This document shows, in pieces, positions 51,931 to 64,000 of a stretch of DNA of 64,000 nucleotides. The first letter of the stretch is position 1. The number at the start of each line of letters is the position of its first letter. This stretch comes from Eutrigla gurnardus. Its lineage: Eukaryota > Chordata > Actinopteri > Perciformes > Triglidae. The stretch lies in contig OY741280.1 in NCBI GenBank assembly GCA_963514095.1, forward strand, positions 12,752,861-12,816,860, written 5' to 3'. The translations under genes and the position numbers were made by a program. The notes under the pieces are model-generated. The model was not told the DNA's origin. It did not search any database and was given only the letters and a program-made list of their open reading frames with translations.

Positions 51931-53100
51931 TTCAACTTCACAGATTAAAAAAAACATCACTATTTACAGGTTTTATAATAATATTCAAAGGCCAATTAAG
52001 AGAGATAAAGAGGGAGAGGCAGAGAGAGGTAAAGGGAGAGTATAAGGAATCAGGATGAAAACGAGAGAGACAAGACGGCACAAAAAGCAGAGTAATGGAG
52101 CGAACCAGAGAGGTCAAAGAATCAAACATGTAAGAGTTTTGAAACTATGCATTTACAAAGTCCAGGAGTAGGGCGTAATCCTCCAGCCTGGACCATCCTC
52201 CACAGTGCATGGATACGTTTTCCCCTCTCCCACCCCTGCCCCCTCCCTTCTCCCCTTGTTTTTTGTTTTAAACATTCATATGCTTGCTCACCTGTGGCGA
52301 CGCTAGCTAGCGGCCCGGACAATAACTCTGACGTTCAGTTTTCATACGCACACCCACACGCAACCTCAGCATGTACAAATATACCAAACACACCTCAAGT
52401 CTGTACATAAGAGGGGGGAGGGAAAAAAAAAACAAGCACGCTGCATTCACCACAAAGATTACACGCTCATCCCTGTACATACAGCACACTGCACTGACAC
52501 CGCGGCTAGATCTCCAACGGCACCATGATTCCTCTAAGAGGAGCAGTCTAAATAGTTTTTAGGAAAACCACTGGAGATTCGCCGCACAGCTCTCACTACC
52601 TCTCTGCATATCACAGCTCAACACCTGATCACCCATACTAATTAATACGATTTTGTGTACACTCGCAACTCTTTAGTTTTTCAGTTTTTGCCTTTGTCAT
52701 TTTCTTCCAAAAAAGTCATGCCTAAAGTCTTGCAGACCCAGTGTTGAAAATATAGATATGACTGTCTTGTTTCGTCATGTTGAGCAGGGGTCCTTGCTTG
52801 ATTGTTCTTTTCTAAGTCGGTGTCATTGTTCAGTCAACAGTTTCCCCATGTGAAGTCGTGTGGGATTAGTTTCACATATTAATGCCTCCGAACCACATGT
52901 GAAAACCCAGCCCAGCCCACAGCTAAAACACACAGCCGCGCAGCCCGAGCACAAAGTGGCCCCAAGCCTCAGCCCTTCCTTCACATGCCAAATCATTTCA
53001 GTGTTTGTCTAGCGGAGAACTTGCAGCACTTTATTCAGCCTTCGGTGGGGATACCGTCAAGTCAAAGTCAAGTCTGCTTTATAGTCGAGTCCACAGGGCT

Positions 53101-56100
53101 CTACTTTCGGCGCCGCACCGCTGTCTTGATCTTGCGCCCTGCAATTGCTTGCTGTCCAGCAGGAGAGGCGGTGAAGTTTTTCGCTGACCTGGAAGAGCAA
53201 ATTACATTTTCGTCATTGGAAACGTCACGATAAACACCGCTATCAGAAAAGCTGTTTGTTCATTAACAATTATGAGGAATTATTAAAGTCGGAGTCTGAC
53301 ATAAAGACGATTAAAAGCTTGACGTTTGACACAATCTCAGCTTAAAGATGAAGTCACCAATATTGATAACAATCTGATGCCAATAGCTTTTTGTATAATT
53401 TGCCATTCTCTGAAAATCTGTTAAATTATTTTAAGCTGAAAAGATGCAACATACCCAATATTGAATGCAGGGGGCTGTTGAAAGTTGAATCCACCTCCAG
53501 GTGGCCCTGACTGGGGTGTAATGGAGGGGTTGGCAGGGGGGGCAGGGGAAGCTGCTGATCCTGCTCCAAAAGTAAACACTCCTCCTCCTGAGGCATTGTT
53601 TGTCGCTCCAAATGCACTGGCACCTCCAAACTGAAAGCCTCCACCTGATAAAAATGGGGAACATTTACACATTTGAACATACTTTGATAATGCAAGGATC
53701 AGGAGCCTTTGGTAGAGTGAACACACTGAAAGGAAAAGGGATTATATAATTACAGTCACCCACCCTGCGCAGAATTAGCAGCCGCTCCAAATACAGGTGT
53801 GGAGTTGGTCTGCTGTCCAAAGACAGGGGTGGCATTGGGTTTGGCTCCGAAAGCTGGGGGCTGGGAAGGTGTGGCCGGGAAGGGGGATCCAAAGGATGAA
53901 CCAAATGAAGAAGTCTGGTTGGCCCCAAATCCACCAGAGGGGGCTGAGCTGAATGCAAATGGAGAGGGAGCTGCAGATGGAGCTGTTGGTGAAAAGACAA
54001 CATTGAAGATGTCAGTACATGTTCAGCTTAAACATTTAAAATAAATACTTTATAATATTGAACGTGAATAAGTCATTGTTGTTGCAGACTGATCATGCAA
54101 CCACCATGAACAAATGCAGACCTGAAGATGAGACAGCAGATGGTGCTGATGCTCCAAAGCCAAAGGATGGAGCAGCGGCTGTGGGAGGAGCAGCAGTAGT
54201 GGCAGGAGCCCCAAAGATGAAGGGCTGAGCTGGAGTTGAAGTAGAGTTCAGAGGAGCAGCTGACGGGGCAGGCGGCTGGCTCTCCTGATTCTGGCCGAAG
54301 AGGAAGGCGTTAGCTGGAGGAGCGTCACTGGAGGTCGCAGCAGGCTGACCAAACATGAAAGTGCTAGGAGCTGCAGAAGGAGTGGGGGCCTGAGTGGAGC
54401 TGCTGCTGCTGCTGGTGGTGGTGGTGGCGCCGAAAACACTGGCTGGCGTGGTGATGGAGGACGATGTTGTGGAGTTGACTGTGCTGGTGGGATTATTAGC
54501 CATAAAGGAAAATGATGGTTTTGGAACAGCAGAAGAATCTGTTGGGGGAACGAATAGTTGATTATGTTTCATTCATGTTTCACGGTTTGCCAAAGAAGTA
54601 TAACATATTCTTGGGGGAATCTTAGCAATTAATTTAGTGCGTGAAGTGACGAAAAGTAAAACAATTACTTAAAAAGCAGCATATAAAACTCAGAAAATAA
54701 CCAAACATCAAAGCGTTACATATCTACAGAAAGCATAGCTTCCACAAAATAATTACTACAGTATCACTGTCCAAACTTTGTCTCACCTGTAGCACTTTGT
54801 CCAAAGGAAAAAGATGGCTTTGGGGCCTCTGCAGAAGATGTTTCACTCTTGTCGGCAGGCTTCCCAAAACTATAGACAGGTGGAGGTTGTTCTGTTGGAG
54901 CACTGGGCTTGCTAAAGGAAAAGCCTCCTGAGGTGTCTGGTGCTGGAGCAGCATCTGCATTTTTACTAGCAGCACCAAAGAGGAAGGCAGACGGAGCCAA
55001 GGAGGCAGCAGCTTCCTTCTTTTCCTCTGGCTTCCCAAAAGCAAACGTGGGAGCAACTGGCTCTTTGTCCGTTTGTAAGGATCCAAACGTAGACCCCCCT
55101 TGTGGTGTGGTGGCCGACACACTCCCAAATACAGATCCAGTGGTGGTAGTGGCAGTTGTGGTATCATTTGATGATGTCGCACTGTCGCTTTTCTCTTGAG
55201 AGGATGCAGGAGGAGTGAAACTAACAGAGGATGGGGTGGTGGCGTCTGATTTTTTCTCTTCAGGTTTTGACAGTCCAAAGGCGAAGTTGCCCTTCGAGGA
55301 GTTACTTTCTGTGCTAGAAGATCCAGTTCCAAATGCTATCCCACCGCTGGCTCCAAACTTAAACCCAGCATCTGTGGCGGATTGGTCTGACTGCTTGTCA
55401 TCACTGGAGGCAGCCCCAAATTTAAAGCCCTCAGATGAGCTGCCAAATTTGAACCCTGATGAGGCAGTAGTGTCTTTAGAAGAGGTTTCTGATGAGGAGC
55501 TTCCAAATGGGACTCCAAATTTGAATCCGCCTGAAGATGAAGAGGAGGACTCTGTAAACGAGCCTCCAAACTTCAAACCTCCAGATTCAGATCCTGAGGT
55601 ACTGTCTGATGTGCCAAACTTAAAACCTCCAAAATTAGAGCCCGATGTCCCACCAGCTGATGAACCAAAAGACGTACCAAAAGCTGAAGAGAATCAAAGG
55701 ATAATAATAAAAAGGTGAATGGTGTAGATTAGGTACAGGATGTATTGCAAGTCTCTCACATTTTCCAATACTTAATATTTGGACTATTTGGAAAACAGTT
55801 TAATATGATGCAAACAAACATTTAAATTAACTGAGTAATGCTCTGCATTTTAAGTAATTAACTTTTGTTACCTTTGGGCTCCACGTTAGCTCCAGGTTTT
55901 GCGGTCTGACAGGCAACGCACTGCACATCAGCAGACTTATTCTGTACCATACAGACATCACACTCCCAGGCACCCTCTGGCTTCTTGAATGCATCGCTCA
56001 AACCTAAAACTGGAGCACTGCTGGCTGAAGAAGAGGCTCCTGCTGAAGCTCCTGTTTTGAGGATAATAAAGGAAAGAAAGATGCTTCACTAAACCAATAC

Positions 56101-59100
56101 TTTAAATCAACAAGTTACTGAAAATCTACTAAATGAAAACCAAAGATTCAGCACTTTGTAGAATATCATACCAACGTGGTTGGGCTCTCATTACCTGGTT
56201 TAGTGCTCATGCAGGCCACACACTTTGTGTCGTCTGCCTTGTTTTCTACCATACACGTATCACATTCCCATCCACCTGCAGGTTTTTTAAACTGTTCTCC
56301 AAATCCAGTGAAGCCTGTAGAAACGGGGGCTGTGGGTGTGGATACAGTCTTAACAGCTGAGAAGGCAGAAGGAAGAGTCAGTGAGGGTTTAAGTCCCGTC
56401 CCGGGTTTGGCCGTTTCACAGGCCACACACTTTACTGCATCAGGTTTGTTGAGAACAAGGCATGTATCACAGTCCCAAGTTCCAGCAGGATTGGAGAACA
56501 TTGTGCCAAAGCCTGCAGTGGTTGTTGTGGTGTTCTTGCCGCTGCTTTCTAGCCCAATTGAGGTGGCCGGTGAAGATTTACTGTCCATGGATTTGGATGA
56601 GGAGGAATGGGGCTGAGGAGCCATACAGCAAACACACTTGGTGTCTGATGCTTTGTTCTGCACCATGCAGACATCACAGCTCCACCCTGGTGGGGCTTTG
56701 AACACATCTACAACCCCTGCTGAAGACAAAGAGGTGGTGGTGGCTGTGGTGGTGGAGGAGAGGGCTGTGGATTGTGTGGACAGCTGCTGCAGAGCGTTGT
56801 CCGGGCCTGGAGAAGTCCGAGTAACAGGGGAGGCAAAGCCTATACAGAACAAGTGAAGGATTAGGATAGTGAACACCCTTGTAAGGCAAAGCACACAAAA
56901 AAAAATACTGTATACGAGTAATGAGATATTGATTCTAACCAGGGGCTTTGAGAAGATCCAGCACACTGCCCTGCTTCAGGGTCTTGGCTGGTTTGAAAGG
57001 TCCTTCAAAATCTTCTGTGCTTTTGCTTGTTGGTGACTTCACTGTAGAAAACATGAAAACAAAGATTAAATCAGGAGTTCCAGTTTTCTCAGGAGAGGCA
57101 AACAACCGGTATCATTCCAAGAAAACCCTGTTACCTGCTGTGACGGGAGAGGCCAGCTTCCCATTTGACATGGAGGGACCTAACTTTGCTACAGGTGCAC
57201 TAAAAGTGAATCCAGCCTACATAAAAAGGAAAATCCGGATTATTGTCAATGTTGTAAACAAAAATCAATGAGCAATCATTATGAGACAAACCATTAACTT
57301 ACTGAGGGGGAAAAGGAAGGAGGACTAGCAGCAGTAGCTTTGACAATAGGGGAGGAAAACGTAAAAGGTATACAGGGAGGTGTCGAGGCCGTTGGTGGCT
57401 CCTGCAAGAAACATGAAAATAAAATTAAATAAATAATGTTGTTGACCATTAGACATGTAGTTGTATTGTAGTGAAATGCCCCAATTTCAAAACAGACCTT
57501 ATTTGTGAGCGTTTCCTTCGCGGGAGTCACATGTGTGATGTTAGGGGCCGTGCTGTTGGTGGAGGTGGTGAGCGGTGGAAGAGGGGAGGAGAAGCTGAAG
57601 GTGGGCAAGGCAGAGGTGCGTATGGGAAGTGAAATGGTTGGTAGGTCCGGTACCTCAGCAACCTAAAGTCAGAAAATAAGCAGGAGTATCACTGTGTCTG
57701 CCATATCCAAAAAGGTCGATTGTGAAATGATATAAACCTGTATTTGATATGGATCTGAATGCATCAAGGATCATTATCAGATGTTGATTTGTGATCTCCC
57801 CGCAAACGGGCCTAACATAGCTCTGATACTGCACTGGTATAGAAGAACGAACACTGGTTTCTTATCACTTTTAAACATCAGCTGTTTGTATCAACGTGGT
57901 AAGGAAAACTAGAATCCAGAGTCAAGATATAAATGACTTATCTCCTGTATCTTTTATCTATTATTATCTTTTATATACACACATAGGATTCTTGGATACA
58001 GAGGATTTAGTTTTTTGGTAGCAAAGCCCTTACCTCTTCCTCTTCAGGGCGTTTAGAGGAAGGCCGCGTACTGGTCCTCTCCCTCTTCATCTTGCCCCCT
58101 CCAGAGTTTACGATGCTGGCTGCAGGCGTGCTGGACAGAGGATAGGCTGGGCCACCGGACACCATTGTGCTAGGAGTAGAAGGGTAGACAGACAGAAATC
58201 AGGCACGCACCTAAAATTGATCATCACCCTTTTTAAAAAAAAAAAGTATAGGTTTCTTGGCTGACCAAACAAAGCAACCCTGCTTTACCTTTGCGATGGG
58301 CCTGGGGTTGATTCAGGTAGCTGTAGCGATTGTCGTGTAGGCTAAGGGAATAAAACAACAAATTTAGCATTAGGTTATAGAGGAGCAGTGTTGAGGTGTA
58401 ATATAATGCGGCACTATTTCTGACCATCTCTCTTGGGGTCTTGTCCAGGGTTCGGCTCACTCCTCCAGGAGTTAAAGTCGGCCTGAAGGACACGGAGCGG
58501 TTTCCTGACACAGACACTGCAACAGGAATCACCAGCTTCTGCACTGGTGGGAGGGAGGGATCCATCTGAATTGAAGAAAGGGTCGTAAAATAAAGACAAT
58601 AAATTAGCTGTTCAATGTGTCTCATATAACTTCTGTCTTTATACTACAGAATTCATCTTGCCCCCATTTCATAATTTCTTCAGCAGCGACAAGCTGATTT
58701 TTCATTGTAAAACGTCCTGCTCAGTATGCATCATGGCCACTAGTCTCTAAATTAACAAATCTAAAGGCTCGGTTATGCTTCCGCGTAGTGATCACGCAAT
58801 GGCCACGCAGTTGCTGGGAGACCGTGATGGTTCTGCGTTGGGTTTACGTGTCGAAATGCAATTCAATGCCACACCGGTAGAGGGCGCTATGTTTTTTGTA
58901 AAGACTGACCGACCGACTGAGACTCTTGACGTATATCGTCGTAAGCCTCGTTATAGCCTATTTGTTTACTTTCCGGCTTTAAACATCCACAATTTTTCAG
59001 AACTTGGTGTTTCATTTCTTTGTGAAAAAGCGACAAGTTGCAAACAATAAAAGTAGCCTATTAAAAGTTTAAATGGCGGTGTTTATGAGTGGAAACAGGA

Positions 59101-62100
59101 AAAGCGGTCTCCAGCGGATGTAGTTAGCGGACCAATCACAGCCAATGCCGCTGCATTGGTGTTGCGTTGGTGTTGCGTCGCCTCGACGCGCGTCTAGGAT
59201 TGGACGTAAGGGGGTTCCGCAAGGGGTCCGCAAGCCCCCTTGCGTTGTGTCGACGCGGAAGCATAACTTGGGCTTAAGGGATCAGTAACTAGATTGTTTG
59301 TTTATGTGACAAATTACTTTTCACCTGATTTGTCGTTATCAGAATTATTGTTACGAGTACTTTAGTCATCAGTTATGGCGTCAAAGGTTTAGCAGTGGTT
59401 GGACTATGTTATGGACTGTGCCAAGGTGAAACCACAAGACAACAGTTGGCTATGAAAAGCATAGTGGGCTTTCTTGTTTTGGACCTGTGAAGGTCAATAC
59501 ACCAGGATTAACAAAAGCAGCTGTCGCAGCTGGAAATGCCTGACAGTTATTACTGAGGAGAAGTCCAGTCCAGAGCTGGCACTAGTTAACAATGGACAAC
59601 TCTAAACACACTGCATATAAACACACACGTACACTTTCATGACTGAGATACACACACCGTGGAGTTTGGGGCACTTTTGCTCACAAGCATTTATAAAGGA
59701 AAACACACACACGCACACACACACACACACACACACACGTGCAGTGGTGAACAGCTGTGTCCCAGCCAAGGAGAATCCTGTTAACCGAGGCAAAGGAGGT
59801 CAACAGACAGTCGGACAGGAAATGACAGGAGGACCAAGTGCTGTTGGGTTTGTACAATGGTATCCCTGTTCATAACACTAAGCCTTGTGCTACACTGCAA
59901 AACGCAGTGAGCAGAAGACACGTGAAGTTTGGTTGTTGATGTGCATACATAGAGTACACTCAAAGACATACATGACTGTTATCATAACATCTAAAAAACA
60001 AAGTCACAATAGCCCAATCCAGATTTTTTTTTTATATCAATATTGGTGCATCCCTAATCAGACAAATTAATTTTCTGGCTTTAAGGACGTCGTCATGAGA
60101 ATTCCAAAATCTGTACTTACGCGTTTCTTTTTTGAGTGGAAATGTGAAACATCTAGATTTGTGCCATCCATCGACTGCAAAGAAGATACTCATGTCAGAA
60201 AACCATAACAAGACTTGCTTCAACTTTATTTTGAGATATTTTTTGGAGAGAGAGAGAGAGAGAGAGAGCGCTCCTCTAAAGCTCCGACATAGCCAATTCA
60301 GAGAGAAATGGATGGATGGAAACGTGAAATTATTTGCAAAACCGAAAATACCTCAATTCACAAGTGCGTATTGAACCATGCATGGCGTACCGTACGGTTC
60401 AGTGTTATATTGAGAACCGTTGCATCCCTAATCAATATATGTAAGTATATTAAAAGATCTTACCGTTGACAGGGGGGATGAGGCTGCTGCTGGGATTCTC
60501 CTGGCATCCTGGAAAACAAAAAGTTAAATACATCATTTTACGTTTACATGTTCATCGGGAAAATATCAAAGGTCACTGTCAGAGTTATATAAATAAAGCT
60601 TGAACAGAGGAGATGGTAGTGTGTGTGTACACTCACAGCCAACGGGCTTGACATGCGCTCCAAGGACTGAAGGATGCGTCTAGCTGTGGCGCTGGTCACC
60701 CCACAGGGCTGAGCACCAGCAGGCTTGGCCTTGATCTGTCTCCTCACGGGGGCCTACAGATCAGATGAGCTAATTTAGTCTCCAATTACATAGAATGAAT
60801 TCATCATGACATCACGTGTTCACCCACTAAAGGCTGCTAAACTTTAACAGCCACAACGCTAAATGCTCATGTAGGCTAAATATGAAAAATTTGTTAGACA
60901 GAGTGCAAACCCCTAAATAGGAAGTTATCTGAAAAAGAAAAATGAACACTCATTGACCCTGGATGCTGTAATCTAGGTTTCTAGACTGTGCAGTTCTCGG
61001 TTCACCTGGTACGGTGTTCCAGGACGACCACGAGCGCTCCTGACTGCAGCTGCCCCACCATACATCGTCTTCCCGGGGTAGAATGGTGAATCTCCCAGCT
61101 GGCTGGAGTTCAGCACTGTGCTGTTTAATGATGACTGGAAAGAGGATTACATAAAATGATATCAGATTCAAGTGAAATTACATTGTATTAGCAATCAATG
61201 GCATGGTATACGTATGGTTTAAGTAGCAAAACAAAACAGTATATTGAGTAAAACTGCAAATTATGGCCTGTGACCTTTTCAATATTTAAACATATTTACC
61301 CTTAAAACATATAACATAGTCATGTCAAATATTTTTTGATTTAAGAAGATGTTGGGATTTAACATAGCTGACACACAAAAAAAACAGACCTGTATTGTCA
61401 TTCTGAAGTTTGCTTTTAAAATTGTAATAATTGTTAGAAAGTCAGAATGCAAACAGAAGTAGTTGTGAGTTGGTTAGACTGAGCATGACTGCTGTCATGC
61501 ACATGAAAGGAAGTTTACAAATCACACAGCTGAAACGGAATGCAACAAATCAAGATACTGTCTGGCTGCGAGTGGAGTGACAGTAAAACTGGTTTCCAGA
61601 TAATGCAAGAGATAAAAATAAAAATGGGTATCAGAATGCATCTACACTTAAAAGCTTTTGGTCAATTAGAAATGTGTGGACGCCTGTGGTACCCAGGACT
61701 TTGAGGAGTTGGGTGCATGTACCAAATTCCAGACAGGCATTTTATATCCAAGTGCGTCAACAAGCCAACAGCACAGCCCTAATTCAAACCCTGACGCACT
61801 AAAATGCAGAGCTTTGTGGCACAGATCTGTTTGTTCAGAAAGTGTTCCTTCATATCTTGATGAACACACACAGATACTCACATTGGAGGAAGTTCCAAAA
61901 ACAGACAGGTTGAAAGAAGGCCTTTTCAGACTGGACTGGGCAGGTTGAGGTCCAGAGTGTGTTCTGTCTGTCTCTGGAGACCAAAGTTGGGGAAGTGATG
62001 CCGTTTTGGAAGTTGGGACATCTGTTAAGAGGCGGCAGAAAGAAAATATATATTTTTTAAATCCTCTCGGACCATTTTAAGAGCACAATTAGCAACCGAG

Positions 62101-62273
62101 TCGCCACATTCCAGGCCTGAGCCAATCCATGCATAGAAGAAATAAAGTCACGTAAACCTTCCTCTACCAAGCAAGCGGTCTGCAGGCTTCACTACACCCT
62201 GTTGATTGTTGGCTCACAATGGCACATGGCTGGCCTCCCATGGTTTAGTGAATAATTTATGAAAGCTGTGTGC

Positions 62274-62314
<41 letters not shown>

Positions 62315-63394
62315 CTACACATTTCTATTTTGGCAGGAAGATAATTAAGTTAAGGTAAATGTTCACCTTATATTATCAACACACTAACACATGGCACACA
62401 CTTTGCGCAGAAGGATAAAATATGTTGCAGTGGCTTTAAGTCTACATCAATGATGCAAGTTTAACAGTAGTCCAATTGTGTGGTAGTTCATAGACACGAT
62501 TTGTGTGTGTAAATTTGATCGAAAGAACGTTAAAAAATTACTTAGAACATGAATTTATCACTTCAAAGCACTTTCATTCAGTTTATAAACAATTAGAGGG
62601 AAGGAAAATATCACATTCAAAAATATGGATACTTTGCCAACTTCACCGGGATTACCTCTCGCTACCGGGGAAGGCAAAAGTAACAGATTACATGTCTATA
62701 TGGCTAACTTGATATAACTACACCTATACAGACATCCCTTACTTTAAAAGACATCCAAACATCTTTACACAAAGAAAACCCTTTCTGATTTTACCTTTGT
62801 CTGAGGCGCGGGAGGAGAAGCCGCTTGTGGTGGAGATGTTGTCATCTTCGTGCTGCGAAAGGTTATCCTTGATTTCTTTAACCAAGGAGAAGCCTGTAGA
62901 AAACGGTCCAGGGGCAGAGGAAGTGGAGGGCTGAGAGAAGAGGCTGCTGGAGACCCCCAAGTTCGGGGAGGACGCGTCCAACGAAGGAAAGTGGAGGTGG
63001 GAACGACTCAGAGGTGGTCGAGAAAGCACATACTCCTGAAAGTTCAGGGATGCCCGGCTGGTTGTGGGCTCTGTGTGAGAGAGAAAGAAGTCGGAAGTGA
63101 GCATCTCACGCATGGGATATTAAAATCTCTAGCTAATCATTTTTTATGACATGTGAAGAGACTGAGTCCGTCACCTGTGTTACTTGTGCTTGGCTCTGGG
63201 GAGTCGCATCCATCAAGCGGAGGAGGTTCCTCTTCGCTGCCATTAGGAGGAGGCGGTTGTTGGCAATTATGGTCTGTCGACAGTACAGCCCCTCCACCTT
63301 CAGGAGCATCTTCATTCTTGAAGTATTTCTGCAGCCATGAAGGAACGATGCTCTTTACTGTGTCTGTCACTCGACTGATGAGGCCTGACTGTTG
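53101..63394 (-). CDS. nup153: Nucleoporin 153 (5' end beyond window)
   Basis: Nuclear-basket FG nucleoporin. Exons seen: 63394-63175, 63070-62795, 62021-61882, 61134-61006, 60753-60637, 60508-60464, 60174-60121, 58565-58425, 58341-58289, 58169-58034, 57662-57498, 57401-57303, 57216-57135, 57041-56940, 56839-56195, 56051-55872, 55683-54787, 54538-54122, 53982-53764, 53644-53455, 53188-53101; 4395 nt in frame, 1464 aa, lacking only the first coding exon (human 1475 aa). Conserved blocks in order: GLISRVTDTVKSIVPSWLQK (pore-targeting amphipathic region), FSLVKEIKD...DDDNISTTSGFSSRASDK, the basic GGGKMKRERT, four RanBP2-type zinc fingers with W-x-C-x2-C-x10-C-x2-C spacing (three in 56839-56195, one in 56051-55872; Ran binding), about 600 residues rich in FG, FKFG and FxFG repeats, and the terminal AGRKIKTAVRRRK. 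Donors at 58424, 57497, 56939 and 54121 are GTCAGA, GTCTGT, GTTAGA and GTCTGC, weaker than usual, but the frame supports all of them. Confidence 0.96.
58765..59274. mobile_element. 510-bp MITE with terminal inverted repeats and TAA target duplication
   Basis: The left end aggctcggttatgcttccgc and the right end, reverse-complemented agcccaagttatgcttccgc, share an identical inner part (gttatgcttccgcgt). A TAA flanks both sides (58762-58764 and 59275-59277). There is no coding capacity. The 3-bp TAA duplication suggests the PIF/Harbinger superfamily (inference). Inserted in nup153 intron between exons at 60121 and 58565. Confidence 0.8.
59702..59737. repeat. (CA)n microsatellite
   Basis: Short CA tract interrupted once by CG, in a nup153 intron. 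Confidence 0.93.
60245..60268. repeat. (GA)n microsatellite
   Basis: About 24 bp of GA repeat in a nup153 intron. Confidence 0.9.
62277..62311. repeat. (TA)n microsatellite
   Basis: About 35 bp of perfect TA repeat in the nup153 intron between the exons at 62795 and 62021. Confidence 0.95.
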
Positions 63395-64000
63395 CTGATA
63401 AAAACATGAGAGGAAGCAGTGAGCAGAGGGACGGGATGAGTGAGAGACAGAGACAAATGCATACAGAGACAACAAAGTACCATCAATTGAGGCCATTTTT
63501 GTAGCTTCCTCTTTAGAATATTCCCTTGACAATGAGCACTGGATAAAAATCAATGAGTGTAACACAACACTGCATATGAACAGTTTTGCTCGATGAATCT
63601 TGCCAGTTTCCCCCAACTACTAATACCGACGAAAATTAGACAAATACTGATGCCTGTATTTAGTGTTCAAAAATAATGAATTCCTGGCAAAGCAATTCCA
63701 CATAATTTGCTTTTAAGTCCTTTTCAAGGCATGTACAAATGCTGCACCAAATACAGCAATCAAACACTGCATTTTTACTATTTGAAATGGGTTCACAGGC
63801 CTACTTGCAACGAGAAGCCATTAGTCCTCGCTAGTGCAAAGCAAAACACAGGCTAAGCATGACGGTGTGAAACTGGGTCAGGCTCTGTGTATGCTTCTGT
63901 GAAGCAGTGAGCCAGTGACGCTGGTCTGCACTGTACTGAAGCAGTGGTTTTGTTACGTTCTTGTTGTCCGCACAATTTATTTTCATTGTCATTTTAAAAT
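63395..64000 (-). other. nup153: nup153 intron 1 (partial)
   Basis: Sequence beyond the acceptor at 63394 up to the window edge. The first coding exon is not present. A 159-codon open frame overlapping this region simply reads from the intron into exon 2 and is not a separate gene. Confidence 0.6.

Noticed and set aside
54724..55718. Long open frames overlapping the nup153 FG exon in other frames and on the plus strand
   Set aside because: They are shadows of a GC-biased, low-complexity real exon (55683-54787). They show no family similarity and do not fit a splice pattern.
60020..60440. Possible transposon bounded by gcatccctaatca strings
   Set aside because: The two strings are in the same orientation rather than inverted, and no target duplication is visible. 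They are probably tails of two separate dispersed repeats.
63137..63616. 159-codon minus-strand frame with a methionine start
   Set aside because: It begins in nup153 intron 1 and runs into exon 2. Similarity to NUP153 starts only at the acceptor, so the upstream part is not coding.

Overview
The window is nuclear DNA of a ray-finned (teleost) fish. Genes are split into many short GT-AG exons, and their spliced products align to vertebrate proteins that I recall well. Introns are small. The sequence carries the long pure (CA)n/(GT)n tracts and the dispersed AT-rich and inverted-repeat elements typical of teleosts. I assembled the exon models by hand from splice signals, reading-frame continuity and similarity to remembered human proteins. 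Every coding model keeps frame from end to end.

Layout from left to right. (1) 1-2650: no coding sequence recognised; a CpG-rich promoter-like block with a good splice donor facing left suggests the noncoding first exon of a minus-strand gene that leaves the window. (2) 3827-11157, minus: mapk15 (ERK7/8), 15 coding exons, 597 aa. (3) 13634-15560, minus: vps28 (ESCRT-I), 9 coding exons, 223 aa. (4) 17432-18987, plus: aunip (Aurora A and ninein-interacting protein), 3 coding exons, 421 aa, head-to-head with vps28. (5) 20021-31985, minus: cap2 (adenylyl cyclase-associated protein 2), 12 coding exons, 464 aa, with a noncoding exon near 34.5 kb; its 3' end meets the aunip 3' end tail-to-tail. (6) 38998-46499, minus: rbm24, 4 exons, 232 aa, with a 3'UTR of about 2.2 kb. 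(7) 48754-50680, minus: stmnd1, 4 exons, 304 aa. (8) 53101-63394, minus: nup153, 21 exons, all but the first coding exon, which lies beyond the right edge.

The genes do not form an operon or one pathway. cap2, rbm24, stmnd1 and nup153 are neighbours on human 6p22.3, so the right two thirds is a conserved synteny block with NUP153 in a changed position or orientation. MAPK15 and VPS28 lie on human 8q24.3 and AUNIP on 1p36, so the left third joins segments that are separate in human.

I did not find a new multi-gene system. The observations most worth following up are: a GC-AG intron in cap2 required by the reading frame; a near-consensus RFX X-box upstream of mapk15, a ciliary kinase; a 510-bp MITE with a TAA target duplication inside nup153; an 0.83-kb element with long imperfect inverted arms in cap2; a 19-bp perfect hairpin in rbm24 intron 3; long (GU)n tracts close to splice sites; and a lipidation-type N-terminus plus an in-frame 42-bp duplication in stmnd1.
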